In this document: positions 7,703 to 16,815 of the stretch, one piece after another | How positions within the stretch are numbered: the first letter of the stretch is position 1 | Layout of the letters: each line of letters starts with the position of its first letter | Origin: Bacteroidota bacterium | Lineage (GTDB): Bacteria > Bacteroidota > Bacteroidia > Flavobacteriales > Flavobacteriaceae | Assembly (NCBI GenBank): GCA_024278565.1 | Contig: JAJRSY010000259.1 | Coordinates: forward strand, 1 to 17,522 | Direction: 5' to 3' | DNA: 17,522 nt | Translations under genes and position numbers: made by a program | The notes under the pieces: model-generated | Database searches by the model: none | The model's input: only the letters and a program-made list of their open reading frames with translations | What the model was told of the DNA's origin: nothing

Positions 7703-9037
7703 ATGAAGCGTTTAGTGGTTTTGGGAGGAGGAGAGAGCGGTACGGGAACGGCAATTTTAGGAAAACAGAAGGGATACGCTGTTTTTTTGTCTGACAAAGG
7801 AAAGATAAAAACAAAATATAAAAAAGTTCTTGAACATATTGGAATTGATTGGGAAGAGGAGAAGCATACCGAAGCCAAAATATTAAATGCCGACCTGGTG
7901 GTCAAGAGTCCGGGTATACCAGATTCGGTGCCATTGGTAGTTGAATTGAATACCAAGGGCATACCTGTAATTTCTGAGATTGAGTTTGCATCAAAGTATA
8001 CCAATGCGACCATCATCGCGATTACCGGAAGCAACGGCAAGACCACTACAACCATGATGGTCGAGCATATATTAAAACAAGCAGGGCTCAATGTGGGCAT
8101 GGCAGGTAATATTGGTGAGAGCTACGCCAAGATGGTAGCAGAAAACGATTTTGATTTCTACGTTCTTGAAATCAGCAGTTTTCAGTTGGATGGTATAGTG
8201 AAGTTCAGGCCTCATATTGCTATTCTGACGAATATTACACCAGATCATTTGGATCGGTATGAGTATCAATTTGAGAACTATATCGCCTCTAAATTTAAGA
8301 TAGCCCAGAATCAAACCAATGATGACTACCTCATTTATGACGCAGATGATGAAGTTATTGTTGATTGGCTCGAGAAGCATCCCGTTCAATCCAAATTACT
8401 GCCTTTTTCCATCCGAAGAGAATTGGATGAAGGGGCAAGTATCAAGAATAAAAAAATAGAAATAACGACTCAAAACAAAACGATACAAATGACAATAGAT
8501 GTTTTAGCACTCGAAGGAAAACACAATCTTAAGAACACGATGGCCGCTGCGACCGCTGCAAAACTGGTAGGTATTCGAAAGAAGACCATTCGTGATAGTA
8601 TAGCAAAATTTCAGGGCGTCCCGCACCGGTTAGAGAAGGTGTTGAAAATAGGCCATGTGCAGTACATCAATGATTCAAAGGCGACCAATGTGAACGCGAC
8701 CTTTTTTGCCCTTGATAGCATGAGCGCACCAACGGTGTGGATCGTTGGGGGTGTTGATAAGGGTAACGATTATAAGCAGTTGATGCCATTGGTGAGGGAG
8801 AAAGTGAAGGCCATTATTTGTTTGGGCCTTGACAATGAAAAAATATTTGATGTCTTTGGTAATGTTGTGGATCTCATGGTTGAGACCTATGCTATGGATG
8901 AGGCTCTTAAGGTCGCCTATAAAATTGCCGAACGTGGTGATACGGTTCTTTTATCGCCCGCTTGTGCCAGTTTAGACCTTTTTGAGAATTATGAGGACAG
9001 GGGAAATCAGTTTAAAGAAGCCATTAAAAAATTATAA
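7703..9037 (+). CDS. murD: UDP-N-acetylmuramoyl-L-alanine--D-glutamate ligase MurD
   Basis: MurD ligates D-glutamate to UDP-MurNAc-L-Ala with ATP hydrolysis in the cytoplasm. The 444-residue protein begins with a Rossmann-like UDP-binding domain (LVVLGGGESGTGTA, 4-16), then the Mur ligase ATPase with GSNGKTTTT (109-117) and VLEISSFQLD (154-163). The C-terminal domain carries NDSKATN and SPACASLDLF, both typical of MurD. The length matches the family. The ATG follows the mraY stop codon after one base and is followed by ftsW after 3 bp, so the three genes are almost certainly cotranscribed. Confidence 0.96.
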   Translation: MKRLVVLGGGESGTGTAILGKQKGYAVFLSDKGKIKTKYKKVLEHIGIDWEEEKHTEAKILNADLVVKSPGIPDSVPLVVELNTKGIPVISEIEFASKYTNATIIAITGSNGKTTTTMMVEHILKQAGLNVGMAGNIGESYAKMVAENDFDFYVLEISSFQLDGIVKFRPHIAILTNITPDHLDRYEYQFENYIASKFKIAQNQTNDDYLIYDADDEVIVDWLEKHPVQSKLLPFSIRRELDEGASIKNKKIEITTQNKTIQMTIDVLALEGKHNLKNTMAAATAAKLVGIRKKTIRDSIAKFQGVPHRLEKVLKIGHVQYINDSKATNVNATFFALDSMSAPTVWIVGGVDKGNDYKQLMPLVREKVKAIICLGLDNEKIFDVFGNVVDLMVETYAMDEALKVAYKIAERGDTVLLSPACASLDLFENYEDRGNQFKEAIKKL

Positions 9038-9040
9038 CGG

Positions 9041-10234
9041 GTGTTGGCATTGTTGAAAAATATAAATGGAGATAAAGCGCTCTGGGCAGTTGTTGCCCTC
9101 TTGGGGCTGTTCTCTTTTTTGCCCGTATATAGTGCCAGTAGTAATTTGGTATATGTTGTGGGCAATGGCACGCCAATTGGGCATCTGGTCAAGCATGTGG
9201 TCTTCTTGCTTTTCGGGTTTGGTATTATCTACGGCGTTCACCGTATTCCCACGCATTTTTTTAAGGGTCTATCGCTAATTGCAATGCCGATCGTGATTGT
9301 GCTGCTTGCCTATACCTTGTTTCAGGGCAATGTGATTGGGGGTGCAAATGCAAGCCGATGGATCAGTTTGCCCTTTGTCAAGTTTCAGACCTCCACCTTG
9401 GCAGCTGTGGTTTTGATGATATACGTAGCCAGGTACCTGACCAAGATCAAAGATGATGTAATTACATTTAAAGAAAGTATTGTTCCACTTTGGGTTCCTG
9501 TTTTTTTGGTGGTAGTTCTTATACTGCCTGCGAACTTTTCTACTGCGGCAATTATTTTTTCAATGGTGTTGATCCTCTGTTTTATTGGTGGCTATCCCTT
9601 GAAATATTTAATGGGCATAGTGGGCTCTGGTTTGGTGCTGCTCACACTATTTATTCTCGTAGCCAAAGCTGCCCCTGACCTGTTCGAGAATAGGGTCACC
9701 ACTTGGGAGAATAGAATAGAGAGTTTTTTGAACGGTGAGGATACCGAGGCCGATTATCAAATTGAAAAAGCGAAGATCGCAATTGCCACGGGAGGTATCA
9801 TGGGCAAGGGAGCCGGAAAAAGTATACAAAAAAACTTTCTGCCGCAAAGTTCCTCTGATTTTATCTATGCGATAATTGTTGAGGAATACGGACTCATCGG
9901 TGGTTTTGTGCTAATGTTCTTTTTTCTGTTTCTTTTGTTTAGAATAGTGGTAATAGCTAACGGAAGTGGTACGGTTTTCGGAAAACTGTTGGCACTCGGT
10001 GTGGGTTTGCCCATTGTATTTCAGGCATTGATAAATATGGCGGTGGCTGTAGAGCTGTTTCCTGTTACGGGGCAGAATTTGCCCTTGATCAGTAGTGGTG
10101 GTACCTCAGCTTGGATGACCTGTTTGGCCATAGGTATTGTATTAAGTGTAAGCAACAAAGAACATAAAACGAGTCATTCGGGTGTTGATATTGATGAGAC
10201 GAACCCTTTAGAGGTATTGAGTGGGCAATTATAG
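9041..10234 (+). CDS. ftsW: Septal peptidoglycan glycosyltransferase FtsW
   Basis: A SEDS-family membrane protein of 397 residues with about ten hydrophobic segments. SEDS proteins polymerise lipid II into glycan strands and pair with class B PBPs, here the product of ftsI. Recognisable segments are LPVYSASS (27-34), NASRWISLPFVKFQ (103-116), the large extracytoplasmic loop, and SSSDFIYAIIVEEYG (270-284), where Asp273 is the likely catalytic acid. The C-terminal signature is LPLISSGGTSAWM (347-359). The start is GTG at 9041, 3 bp after the murD stop; no ATG is better placed. The gene overlaps murG by 14 bp. The location next to ftsA and ftsZ supports FtsW rather than the paralogue RodA. Confidence 0.95.
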   Translation: MLALLKNINGDKALWAVVALLGLFSFLPVYSASSNLVYVVGNGTPIGHLVKHVVFLLFGFGIIYGVHRIPTHFFKGLSLIAMPIVIVLLAYTLFQGNVIGGANASRWISLPFVKFQTSTLAAVVLMIYVARYLTKIKDDVITFKESIVPLWVPVFLVVVLILPANFSTAAIIFSMVLILCFIGGYPLKYLMGIVGSGLVLLTLFILVAKAAPDLFENRVTTWENRIESFLNGEDTEADYQIEKAKIAIATGGIMGKGAGKSIQKNFLPQSSSDFIYAIIVEEYGLIGGFVLMFFFLFLLFRIVVIANGSGTVFGKLLALGVGLPIVFQALINMAVAVELFPVTGQNLPLISSGGTSAWMTCLAIGIVLSVSNKEHKTSHSGVDIDETNPLEVLSGQL

Positions 10235-11354
10235 GTTCATACTGTCTGGGGGAGGTACGGGCGGTCACATTTACCCGGCCATTGCAATAGCTGACGAACT
10301 GAAAAGAAGACATCCGAAGGCGGAATTTCTTTTTGTCGGTGCCGAAGACCGAATGGAAATGGAGAAAGTGCCCTTGGCAGGGTATAAAATCGAGGGATTA
10401 CCAATAGCAGGGTTACAACGGAAACTGACCCTTGAAAATTTGATGTTTCCCATAAAATTGATACGAAGTTTGATAAAAGCGGGCAAAATAGTATCTAGGT
10501 TCAGACCTGATATCGTGATTGGTACAGGTGGCTTTGCCAGTGGACCTGTATTGAAGGTAGCCTCGGGTAGGGGCATACCTTGTGTGCTTCAAGAACAGAA
10601 TTCGTATGCGGGCCTTACCAATAAGTTGCTCAAGAACAAAGTGGCAAGAATCTGTGTGGCTTATGATGGAATGGAAAAGTTTTTCCCAAAGAATAAGATA
10701 ATAAAGACAGGTAACCCCGTTCGTCGCAATCTTACGGAAATGAAGGTTGATAAAAAAGAAGCCTGTGTATTTTATAAAATATCGCCTGAGATGATCACTT
10801 TATTGGTTTTGGGGGGCAGCCTGGGGTCTAGAAGAATCAATCAGTTGATTGAACAAAAACTGGATTTTTTTAAGAAACATAACGTTCAACTAATATGGCA
10901 GTGTGGTAAATTTTATTATGAAACCTATAAAAAGTATGATTCAGAACATAGTAGGGTATTCGCTTATTTAAATCGAATGGACTATGCGTATGCTGCTGCT
11001 GATATTATTGTGTCACGTGCTGGTGCGGGGTCGGTTTCTGAATTGAGCATTGTAGGCAAACCAACGATATTTATTCCATCACCGAATGTTGCCGAAGACC
11101 ACCAGACCAAAAATGCGGCCGCAATGGTGGCCGAGAATGCCGCCCTTATGATTAAAGAGGAAAACCTAGAGGCAGAGTTTGAAACTGTTTTTCATGACCT
11201 AATCGAACCCTCAGATCAGACAGGCAGGTCTGAAACCCAAAAATCTGAACTGGCCGCCAATATCAAAAAATTGGCCATGCCAAAAGCGACCCAACATATT
11301 GTTGATGAAATTGATAAACTATTGATTGACACGCCCACAAAAAAGTGGAATTAG
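10221..11354 (+). CDS. murG: UDP-N-acetylglucosamine--N-acetylmuramyl-(pentapeptide) transferase MurG
   Basis: MurG adds GlcNAc to lipid I to make lipid II on the cytoplasmic face of the membrane. The 377-residue GT-B fold protein shows GGGTGGH (10-16), GTGGFASGP (101-109), the donor-site SRAGAGSVSEL (265-275) and PSPNVAEDHQTKNA (286-299). The start is GTG at 10221 inside the end of ftsW; it is the only start that keeps the first glycine-rich loop. The protein seems about a dozen residues longer than I expect for the family. The extra part, SDQTGRSETQ (331-340), is encoded by a short palindrome related to the repeat at the right end of the window, and it sits in a variable region between the last two helices, away from the active site. 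Confidence 0.95.
   Translation: MGNYRFILSGGGTGGHIYPAIAIADELKRRHPKAEFLFVGAEDRMEMEKVPLAGYKIEGLPIAGLQRKLTLENLMFPIKLIRSLIKAGKIVSRFRPDIVIGTGGFASGPVLKVASGRGIPCVLQEQNSYAGLTNKLLKNKVARICVAYDGMEKFFPKNKIIKTGNPVRRNLTEMKVDKKEACVFYKISPEMITLLVLGGSLGSRRINQLIEQKLDFFKKHNVQLIWQCGKFYYETYKKYDSEHSRVFAYLNRMDYAYAAADIIVSRAGAGSVSELSIVGKPTIFIPSPNVAEDHQTKNAAAMVAENAALMIKEENLEAEFETVFHDLIEPSDQTGRSETQKSELAANIKKLAMPKATQHIVDEIDKLLIDTPTKKWN
11216..11233. repeat. Short palindrome inside murG, resembling the GGCAGG repeat
   Basis: Arms TCAGAC (11216-11221) and GTCTGA (11228-11233) flank the loop AGGCAG. The half AGGCAGGT plus the TCAGAC arm match the flank and right half of the palindrome at 17315-17334, where TCAGA also precedes the element. 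It looks like a shortened copy of the same repeat family, kept in frame within the murG coding sequence. Chance similarity is possible given its 18-bp length. Confidence 0.45.
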
Positions 11355-11358
11355 TTAT

Positions 11359-12711
11359 ATGGATATTAAGAACATACATAACGTTTATTTTATTGGTATC
11401 GGCGGTATCGGTATGTCTGCTTTGGCGCGTTATTTTAAGTTCATAAACAAGCATGTGGCCGGTTACGATAAAACCGAGACACCCTTGACCCAAGAACTGA
11501 GTGGCCTGGGCATTGATATTCATTATGAAGATGCATTGTCTTCAATAGCCCCAACTTATTTGAATGCTGATGATACATTGATCGTGTATACCCCTGCTGT
11601 ACCGACCTCCCATTTAGAATATCAGTACTTTCTAAAGAAAGGTTTTCAGATAAAAAAACGTTCTGAGGTATTAGGGCTGATTACAAAAGACACTTTCTGT
11701 TTTGCGGTTGCCGGCACCCACGGCAAGACCACCACATCAAGTATATTGGCCCACTTGCTGAAAGAAACAGGTTCCCCGCTCACCGCTTTCTTGGGAGGTA
11801 TATCAGAAAATTTTGATAGCAATTTTTTGTTCGAGGGAACAGATTTTTCAGTAGTCGAGGCAGATGAGTTTGATCGGTCATTTTTGCAATTGTCACCAAA
11901 TGTTGCCTGTATTACTTCTATGGATGCCGATCATTTGGATATTTATGGAAGTGGTGATGAACTCAAGAAATCTTTTAAGGAATTTATTGGTCGGTTGAAG
12001 CCAGGAGGGAAGTTATTTGTCCGTAACGGACTGCCGTTAGATGGGGTCACTTATGGTATTGAGGACGGTTCTGATTATTGTATACGAAATATAAAGATTG
12101 AACATGGAGCCTACATATTTGATTTGGAAACTCCTGAAGCTACCCTATCGGGGGTTAAGTTCAACAAACCGGGAAGGCATAACCTGCTCAACGGTCTAGT
12201 AGCTTTTGCAATGGCGGTCGAAACTGGTGTCCCCCAAGACCGTCTTGCCAAAGCACTTGAAACTTTTAAGGGAGTACAGCGTAGGTTTTCATACAAGATA
12301 AAAACAGAGGAACTTATTTTTATTGATGACTATGCACACCACCCTACCGAGATAAATGCAGTTTATGATGCCATAGTCGAAATGCATCCGGGTAAAAAAG
12401 TATTGGCTGTGTTTCAGCCGCATTTGTTTTCGAGAACCAAAGACTTCGCCGATGATTTTGCTGAGAGTTTGGCAAAATTTGATACGGTGTTTCTATTAGA
12501 TATTTATCCTGCCAGAGAAGAGCCAATACCAGAAATCACTTCTGAATGGCTTTTGGGGAAAATCGAGAACCCTCAAAAAAAGATAGTTAAAAAGAGAAAC
12601 CTGATCGAAGAAATAAAAAAACAAACCCTTGATATTCTGGTCACCATGGGTGCCGGCGATATTGGGTTAGAAGTGTCTAAAATTAAAAATGAACTAGAAA
12701 ATGCGAATTAA
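11359..12711 (+). CDS. murC: UDP-N-acetylmuramate--L-alanine ligase MurC
   Basis: MurC joins L-alanine to UDP-MurNAc, the first amino-acid addition of the stem peptide. With the start at 11359 the product has 450 residues. It has the UDP-binding loop FIGIGGIGMSALA (11-23), the ATPase loop GTHGKTTTS (119-127) with the histidine typical of MurC, VVEADEFDRSF (165-175), DADHLDIYG (189-197) and DDYAHHPTEI (323-332). The frame is open upstream to 11326, but that would add 11 atypical residues and overlap murG by 29 bp. The chosen ATG follows the murG stop after 4 bp and places the glycine loop normally. The end overlaps ftsQ by 11 bp. murB and ddl, found near murC in many Gram-negatives, are not here. 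Confidence 0.96.
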   Translation: MDIKNIHNVYFIGIGGIGMSALARYFKFINKHVAGYDKTETPLTQELSGLGIDIHYEDALSSIAPTYLNADDTLIVYTPAVPTSHLEYQYFLKKGFQIKKRSEVLGLITKDTFCFAVAGTHGKTTTSSILAHLLKETGSPLTAFLGGISENFDSNFLFEGTDFSVVEADEFDRSFLQLSPNVACITSMDADHLDIYGSGDELKKSFKEFIGRLKPGGKLFVRNGLPLDGVTYGIEDGSDYCIRNIKIEHGAYIFDLETPEATLSGVKFNKPGRHNLLNGLVAFAMAVETGVPQDRLAKALETFKGVQRRFSYKIKTEELIFIDDYAHHPTEINAVYDAIVEMHPGKKVLAVFQPHLFSRTKDFADDFAESLAKFDTVFLLDIYPAREEPIPEITSEWLLGKIENPQKKIVKKRNLIEEIKKQTLDILVTMGAGDIGLEVSKIKNELENAN

Positions 12712-13420
12712 TTGGGATTACATGAAAGTATTGGCCTTGTTGGTTGTGGTTGCAGGGCTTTACGCCTTCTCTAACCAAAGGAGCCATGGTAAGAAAGTCA
12801 GTCGGATCAATATCGAATTCGTTGGAAATCAGAACCTTTACCTCACCGAGGGAGTGGTTGATAAATTGTTAATACAAAATTATGGAACCCTGACAAATGT
12901 GCCCAAAGAAAAATTAGTTTTGAATAAGATTGAAAAGGTCATCGAAGCCAATGAAATGGTTAAAAATGCGCAAGTATATCTCACTGTTGATGGTAAACTC
13001 GTCGCAAATGTGATTCAGCGTAAGCCAATAGGAAGAATACTGGGTAGCGAACGGTTTTATTTAGACGATGAAGGAAAGCGCATGCCTTTCTCTGTTAGCC
13101 ATTCTGCCAGAGTTCCGATAATAACGGGTAAAATAACAGGCAAAAGCTTAGAAGATGTGTATGTGATTTTAAAATATATAAACGAGGATGCGTTTCTTCG
13201 AAAGAACGTAATAGGTATTCATGTTGAAGATGTAGACAAGTATCAATTAAAATTTCGAATGGAACATTTTGTAGTGAATTTGGGAGGTGTTGATGGCCTA
13301 GAAGAAAAGTTCAACAATTTTAAGGCATTTTATACCAAGGCCAATAAAGACAAAACGCTGAAAGATTATAATATAGTAAGCTTAGAATTCAACAATCAAG
13401 TAGTGTGCACCAAAATTTAA
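12701..13420 (+). CDS. ftsQ: Cell division protein FtsQ
   Basis: A 239-residue bitopic protein in the ftsQ position directly before ftsA and ftsZ. It has a short cytoplasmic N-terminus, one membrane segment (about residues 8-23, MKVLALLVVVAGLYAF), a POTRA-like region (about 34-105, beginning SRINIEFVGNQNLYLTEG) and a C-terminal beta domain. FtsQ joins FtsL/FtsB in the periplasm and helps recruit FtsW and FtsI. Sequence similarity across phyla is weak, so the assignment relies on topology, the POTRA pattern and position. The ATG lies within the end of murC (11-bp overlap), and ftsA begins 9 bp after its stop codon. Confidence 0.92.
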   Translation: MRINWDYMKVLALLVVVAGLYAFSNQRSHGKKVSRINIEFVGNQNLYLTEGVVDKLLIQNYGTLTNVPKEKLVLNKIEKVIEANEMVKNAQVYLTVDGKLVANVIQRKPIGRILGSERFYLDDEGKRMPFSVSHSARVPIITGKITGKSLEDVYVILKYINEDAFLRKNVIGIHVEDVDKYQLKFRMEHFVVNLGGVDGLEEKFNNFKAFYTKANKDKTLKDYNIVSLEFNNQVVCTKI

Positions 13421-13429
13421 ATCATATAA

Positions 13430-14755
13430 ATGGAACAAGGTAATTATTCTGTAGGGCTGGACATCGGAACCACCAAGATCGTCGCCATAATCGGTAAAGA
13501 GAACGAATATGGTAAAATAGAGGTCTTGGGTATTGGTAAATCGAAGAGTTTGGGGGTGCACCGAGGTGTGGTCAACAATATTACCCAAACCATAAAATCG
13601 ATCCAGCAGGCAGTTGAGCAGGCAGAGGAAAACGCAGGGTTGAAGATCAGTACGGTAGTGGTGGGTATTGCAGGGCAACATATTAGAAGCCTGCACCATA
13701 GCGACTATATTACAAGAGCTGATTCTGAAGAGGTTATCAATGAAGACGATCTTGATAAACTATGCAATCAAGTATATAAGCTGGTCATGTTGCCAGGAGA
13801 AGAGATCATTCATGTGCTGCCTCAGGATTATAAGGTAGACGGCCAAGCCGAAATAAATGAACCCATAGGTATGTACGGTGGGCGGTTAGAAGCTAATTTT
13901 CATGTTGTCGTCGGTCAGGTGTCTTCCATAAAGAATGTGGGTAGATGCATTAAGAGTGCCGGGTTGAGCTTGGGTAATATCACCCTAGAACCACTTGCTT
14001 CTTCAGATGCGGTATTGAGTCAAGAAGAGAAAGAGGCTGGTGTGGCCTTGATTGATATAGGGGGTGGCACAACCGATTTGGCAATTTTCAAAGATGGTAT
14101 TATAAGGCATACAGCGGTTATACCATTTGGTGGTGGTGTCATTACAGAAGATATAAAAGAAGGTTGTTCAATAATCGAGAAGCAAGCAGAGCTATTGAAA
14201 ATCAAGTTCGGGTCGGCCTGGCCCGGTGAAAACAAGGACAACGAGATTGTTTCCATTCCAGGATTGAGAGGTAGAGATCCAAAAGAGATTACCCTTAAAA
14301 ACCTTTCTAAGATCATTCATGCACGTGTAGTTGAAATCATTGAACAGGTGTATGTTGAAATCAAGAATTACGGCCATGAGGATCCGAAAAGGAAACTTAT
14401 TGCCGGTATTGTTTTGACAGGTGGGGGAAGTCAATTGAAACACCTCAAGCAGTTGGTAGAGTACATTACGGGTATGGATACGAGAATAGGATACCCCAAC
14501 GAACACTTGGCCGGTGATTCTGATGAGGAGGTAGCAAGTCCGCTTTATGCTACTGCCGTTGGTCTATTGATGAATGCGGTCAATAACAAAGATAAAGAAG
14601 AGGGTGGTCAAGAACCCGAACCAATAAAAGGAGAAGGGGTTTTAACAGGTGGGAATCCAGATTCGATCACTACCGTCAAAATGCAAAAACAACGGAAATC
14701 CGTTTTTGATAAATGGTCCGATAAATTGAAGGAATTTTTAGAGAATGCGGAGTAA
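13430..14755 (+). CDS. ftsA: Cell division protein FtsA
   Basis: FtsA is the actin-like ATPase that tethers FtsZ to the membrane. The 441-residue protein has the phosphate-1 motif VGLDIGTTKIVA (8-19), the FtsA-specific 1C subdomain (about 85-165), the phosphate-2 motif LIDIGGGTTDLAIF (207-220) and the adenosine motif IVLTGGGSQL (327-336). The last residues, from about KSVFDKWSDKLKEFLENAE (423-441), can form the amphipathic helix used for membrane binding. A low-complexity, Glu/Gly-rich linker (about 387-412) separates this helix from the core. The start gives MEQGNYSVGL, and TATAA precedes the ATG. ftsZ follows after 45 bp. Confidence 0.97.
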   Translation: MEQGNYSVGLDIGTTKIVAIIGKENEYGKIEVLGIGKSKSLGVHRGVVNNITQTIKSIQQAVEQAEENAGLKISTVVVGIAGQHIRSLHHSDYITRADSEEVINEDDLDKLCNQVYKLVMLPGEEIIHVLPQDYKVDGQAEINEPIGMYGGRLEANFHVVVGQVSSIKNVGRCIKSAGLSLGNITLEPLASSDAVLSQEEKEAGVALIDIGGGTTDLAIFKDGIIRHTAVIPFGGGVITEDIKEGCSIIEKQAELLKIKFGSAWPGENKDNEIVSIPGLRGRDPKEITLKNLSKIIHARVVEIIEQVYVEIKNYGHEDPKRKLIAGIVLTGGGSQLKHLKQLVEYITGMDTRIGYPNEHLAGDSDEEVASPLYATAVGLLMNAVNNKDKEEGGQEPEPIKGEGVLTGGNPDSITTVKMQKQRKSVFDKWSDKLKEFLENAE

Positions 14756-14800
14756 AGCATTGCAGAATACATGAAAAAATAAACCAGTAATATAAAAAGT

Positions 14801-16726
14801 ATGAGCGACAAAATTGAATTTGAAGGAATAGCTTTTGATCTGCCCAAGAATCAGAGCAATGTAATAAAGGTGATCGGAGTTGGTGGTGGTGGTGGCAACG
14901 CCATCAACCATATGTTTCAATCAGGTATTAACGGCGTTGATTTTGTGATTTTCAATACTGATGCACAAGCCCTTTCCAATAGTCCTGTGCCGAATAAAAT
15001 TCAACTCGGTGTTACTCTTACTGAAGGATTGGGAGCTGGTGCAAACCCTGAAGTGGGTGAGCAAGCGGCCATTGAGAGCATAGAAGATATCAAGGGAGTG
15101 TTAGATGTAACCACGAAAATGGTATTCATAACTGCTGGTATGGGTGGGGGAACAGGTACTGGTGCTGCCCCTGTTATTGCCAAACAAGCAAAGGAAATGG
15201 GTATTTTGACCGTGGGTATCGTTACCATACCTTTTGAATTTGAAGGAAAAATGCGTTGCCAACAAGCTCAGTTGGGAATAGAAAAATTAAGAAACAATGT
15301 AGATTCCTTGATCGTCATCAATAACAATAAGTTAAGGGAAGTCTATGGTAACCTTGGGTTCAAGGCAGGGTTTTCAAAGGCAGATGAGGTGTTGGCAACA
15401 GCCGCTCGTGGTATCGCCGAAGTTATCACACACCATTACACGCAGAATATTGATTTACGTGATGCAAAAACAGTGCTCTCAAATAGCGGCACCGCCATTA
15501 TGGGCTCATCAATTGCCACAGGGTCGGCCAGGGCAAATGAAGCTATCATGAAAGCGTTGGATTCCCCATTATTGAACGATAACAAGATTGACGGTGCCAA
15601 AAATGTTTTGTTACTGATTGTTTCAGGTTCTGAAGAGATCACCATCGATGAAATAGGAGAGATTAATGACCATATACAGGTTCAAGCTGGTCATGGTGCC
15701 AATATTATCATGGGTGTTGGTGAAGATGAGGAATTGGGTGAATCAATTGCAGTAACCGTAATAGCCACAGGTTTTGATGTTGATCAGCAAGATGATATTG
15801 TAAACAGTGAGGCAAAAAAAATAATTCACACTTTAGAAGAAGGGCAAAAGGCAACCCATGATTTAACCCCAAAGAACATTGTGCACCAGTTGACGGCTGA
15901 TGAAGACGAGATGACCGAACCCGTATTAAAACATACGTTGACTGATGGGTTTGATGATTTCGAATTAATACCCACTACGAATTATATCAAGAATTTCAAC
16001 GTGTTTTATGAAGAGGTAATCGCCCAGGATGTTTCAGAAGATGATTTTATTATTGTAGATTCTAGTGAAACACTTGATAGTATTGAGGTCGTAGATCCAG
16101 AGGTGGTTTCTGTAGAAGAAACCGAAGATGAGGTTGAAGAAGAAGATCAGTTTGCGATGAGTTTTGATATGCCATTGTCAGAACCTGAAGAGATAGAAGA
16201 TGAGACTGATAATGTAGTTGTCTTCGAATTAGAGGAAGATGTGAATAAGATGGATGTTAACGACCATATCGAAGTGATTCCTGTATTAGAGTATAATAAA
16301 GATGGAGAGACCAGATACAGTTTAGATGATTATATGAAGTTGGAAAATAAACTGACCGGTGCCAAATCGAAAGCCGAGGAGTTCGAGCCTAAAATAGTTG
16401 AGGATGAATTGGTATTTGAAAGGAAGACTTTGGTTGAGGAAGAAGAAAAAAAGGAAATAGACCCGATAGAAAACCCCTTGGAAGATTTGTTGCGGGAAAG
16501 GGCCAATGAGAGAAGAAGAAAACTGAAGGATTTCAATTATAAATTTCAAAATAGTATTGGTAAAATAGATGAAATCGAAAAGGAACCGGCCTATAAGCGA
16601 CAAGGCGTTGACCTGAACGAAAGCGCTAATGAAAACAAGATTTCAAGAACAAGTTTGGGTGAGGACAGCAACGATGAAATACAATTGCGATCCAACAACT
16701 CTTTTCTACATGATAATGTAGACTAA
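14801..16726 (+). CDS. ftsZ: Cell division GTPase FtsZ with long acidic C-terminal linker
   Basis: FtsZ is the tubulin-like GTPase that forms the division ring. In this 641-residue protein the GTPase core spans about residues 1-335, with GVGGGGGNA (26-34), the tubulin signature GGGTGTGAAP (115-124) and the T7-loop region NNNKLREVYGNL (174-185). E. coli FtsZ has 383 residues; the difference is a linker of nearly 300 residues, strongly acidic between about 365 and 560, then a basic patch (about 566-582). The tail PAYKRQGVDL (596-605) and the end EIQLRSNNSFLHDNVD (626-641) look like the conserved C-terminal peptide of Bacteroidetes, expected to contact FtsA. A strong terminator follows 20 bp after the stop codon, closing the cluster. 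Confidence 0.97.
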   Translation: MSDKIEFEGIAFDLPKNQSNVIKVIGVGGGGGNAINHMFQSGINGVDFVIFNTDAQALSNSPVPNKIQLGVTLTEGLGAGANPEVGEQAAIESIEDIKGVLDVTTKMVFITAGMGGGTGTGAAPVIAKQAKEMGILTVGIVTIPFEFEGKMRCQQAQLGIEKLRNNVDSLIVINNNKLREVYGNLGFKAGFSKADEVLATAARGIAEVITHHYTQNIDLRDAKTVLSNSGTAIMGSSIATGSARANEAIMKALDSPLLNDNKIDGAKNVLLLIVSGSEEITIDEIGEINDHIQVQAGHGANIIMGVGEDEELGESIAVTVIATGFDVDQQDDIVNSEAKKIIHTLEEGQKATHDLTPKNIVHQLTADEDEMTEPVLKHTLTDGFDDFELIPTTNYIKNFNVFYEEVIAQDVSEDDFIIVDSSETLDSIEVVDPEVVSVEETEDEVEEEDQFAMSFDMPLSEPEEIEDETDNVVVFELEEDVNKMDVNDHIEVIPVLEYNKDGETRYSLDDYMKLENKLTGAKSKAEEFEPKIVEDELVFERKTLVEEEEKKEIDPIENPLEDLLRERANERRRKLKDFNYKFQNSIGKIDEIEKEPAYKRQGVDLNESANENKISRTSLGEDSNDEIQLRSNNSFLHDNVD

Positions 16727-16746
16727 CTAGGTGCGATTACTAATTT

Positions 16747-16786
16747 AAACCCGAAAACAGAAACTGTTTTCGGGTTTATTTTTTAT
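16747..16786 (+). terminator. Rho-independent terminator of the dcw cluster
   Basis: A perfect 14-bp stem, AAACCCGAAAACAG (16747-16760) with CTGTTTTCGGGTTT (16764-16777), closes a 3-nt AAA loop and runs into the T-rich tract ATTTTTTAT. It starts 20 bp after the ftsZ stop codon. It should end transcription of the whole cluster. The A-rich 5' side suggests it could also work in the opposite direction. Confidence 0.93.
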
Positions 16787-16791
16787 CTTCG
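16784..16791 (+). promoter_or_regulatory. Possible -7 element for the YqeY-domain gene
   Basis: TATCTTCG is one base away from the Bacteroidetes -7 consensus TAnnTTTG. It lies 24 bp before the ATG and directly after the ftsZ terminator, where a new promoter is needed. The -33 region would fall inside the terminator hairpin. Confidence 0.4.
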
Positions 16792-16815
16792 CTTTCCGAA
16801 ATAAATAAAAAGAGC

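Noticed and set aside
7687..8100. 137-codon minus-strand reading frame within murD
   Set aside because: It is antisense to conserved MurD coding sequence, with cysteine-, serine- and proline-rich composition typical of shadow frames.
11326..11358. Upstream extension of murC to 11326
   Set aside because: It would add 11 atypical residues and overlap murG. The ATG at 11359, 4 bp after the murG stop codon, gives the normal MurC N-terminus.
1174..16726. Possibility of a foreign or novel system inside the dcw cluster
   Set aside because: Every reading frame from mraZ to ftsZ is a recognisable dcw gene in the standard Bacteroidetes order with intact motifs. No extra gene, frameshift or insertion element is present.
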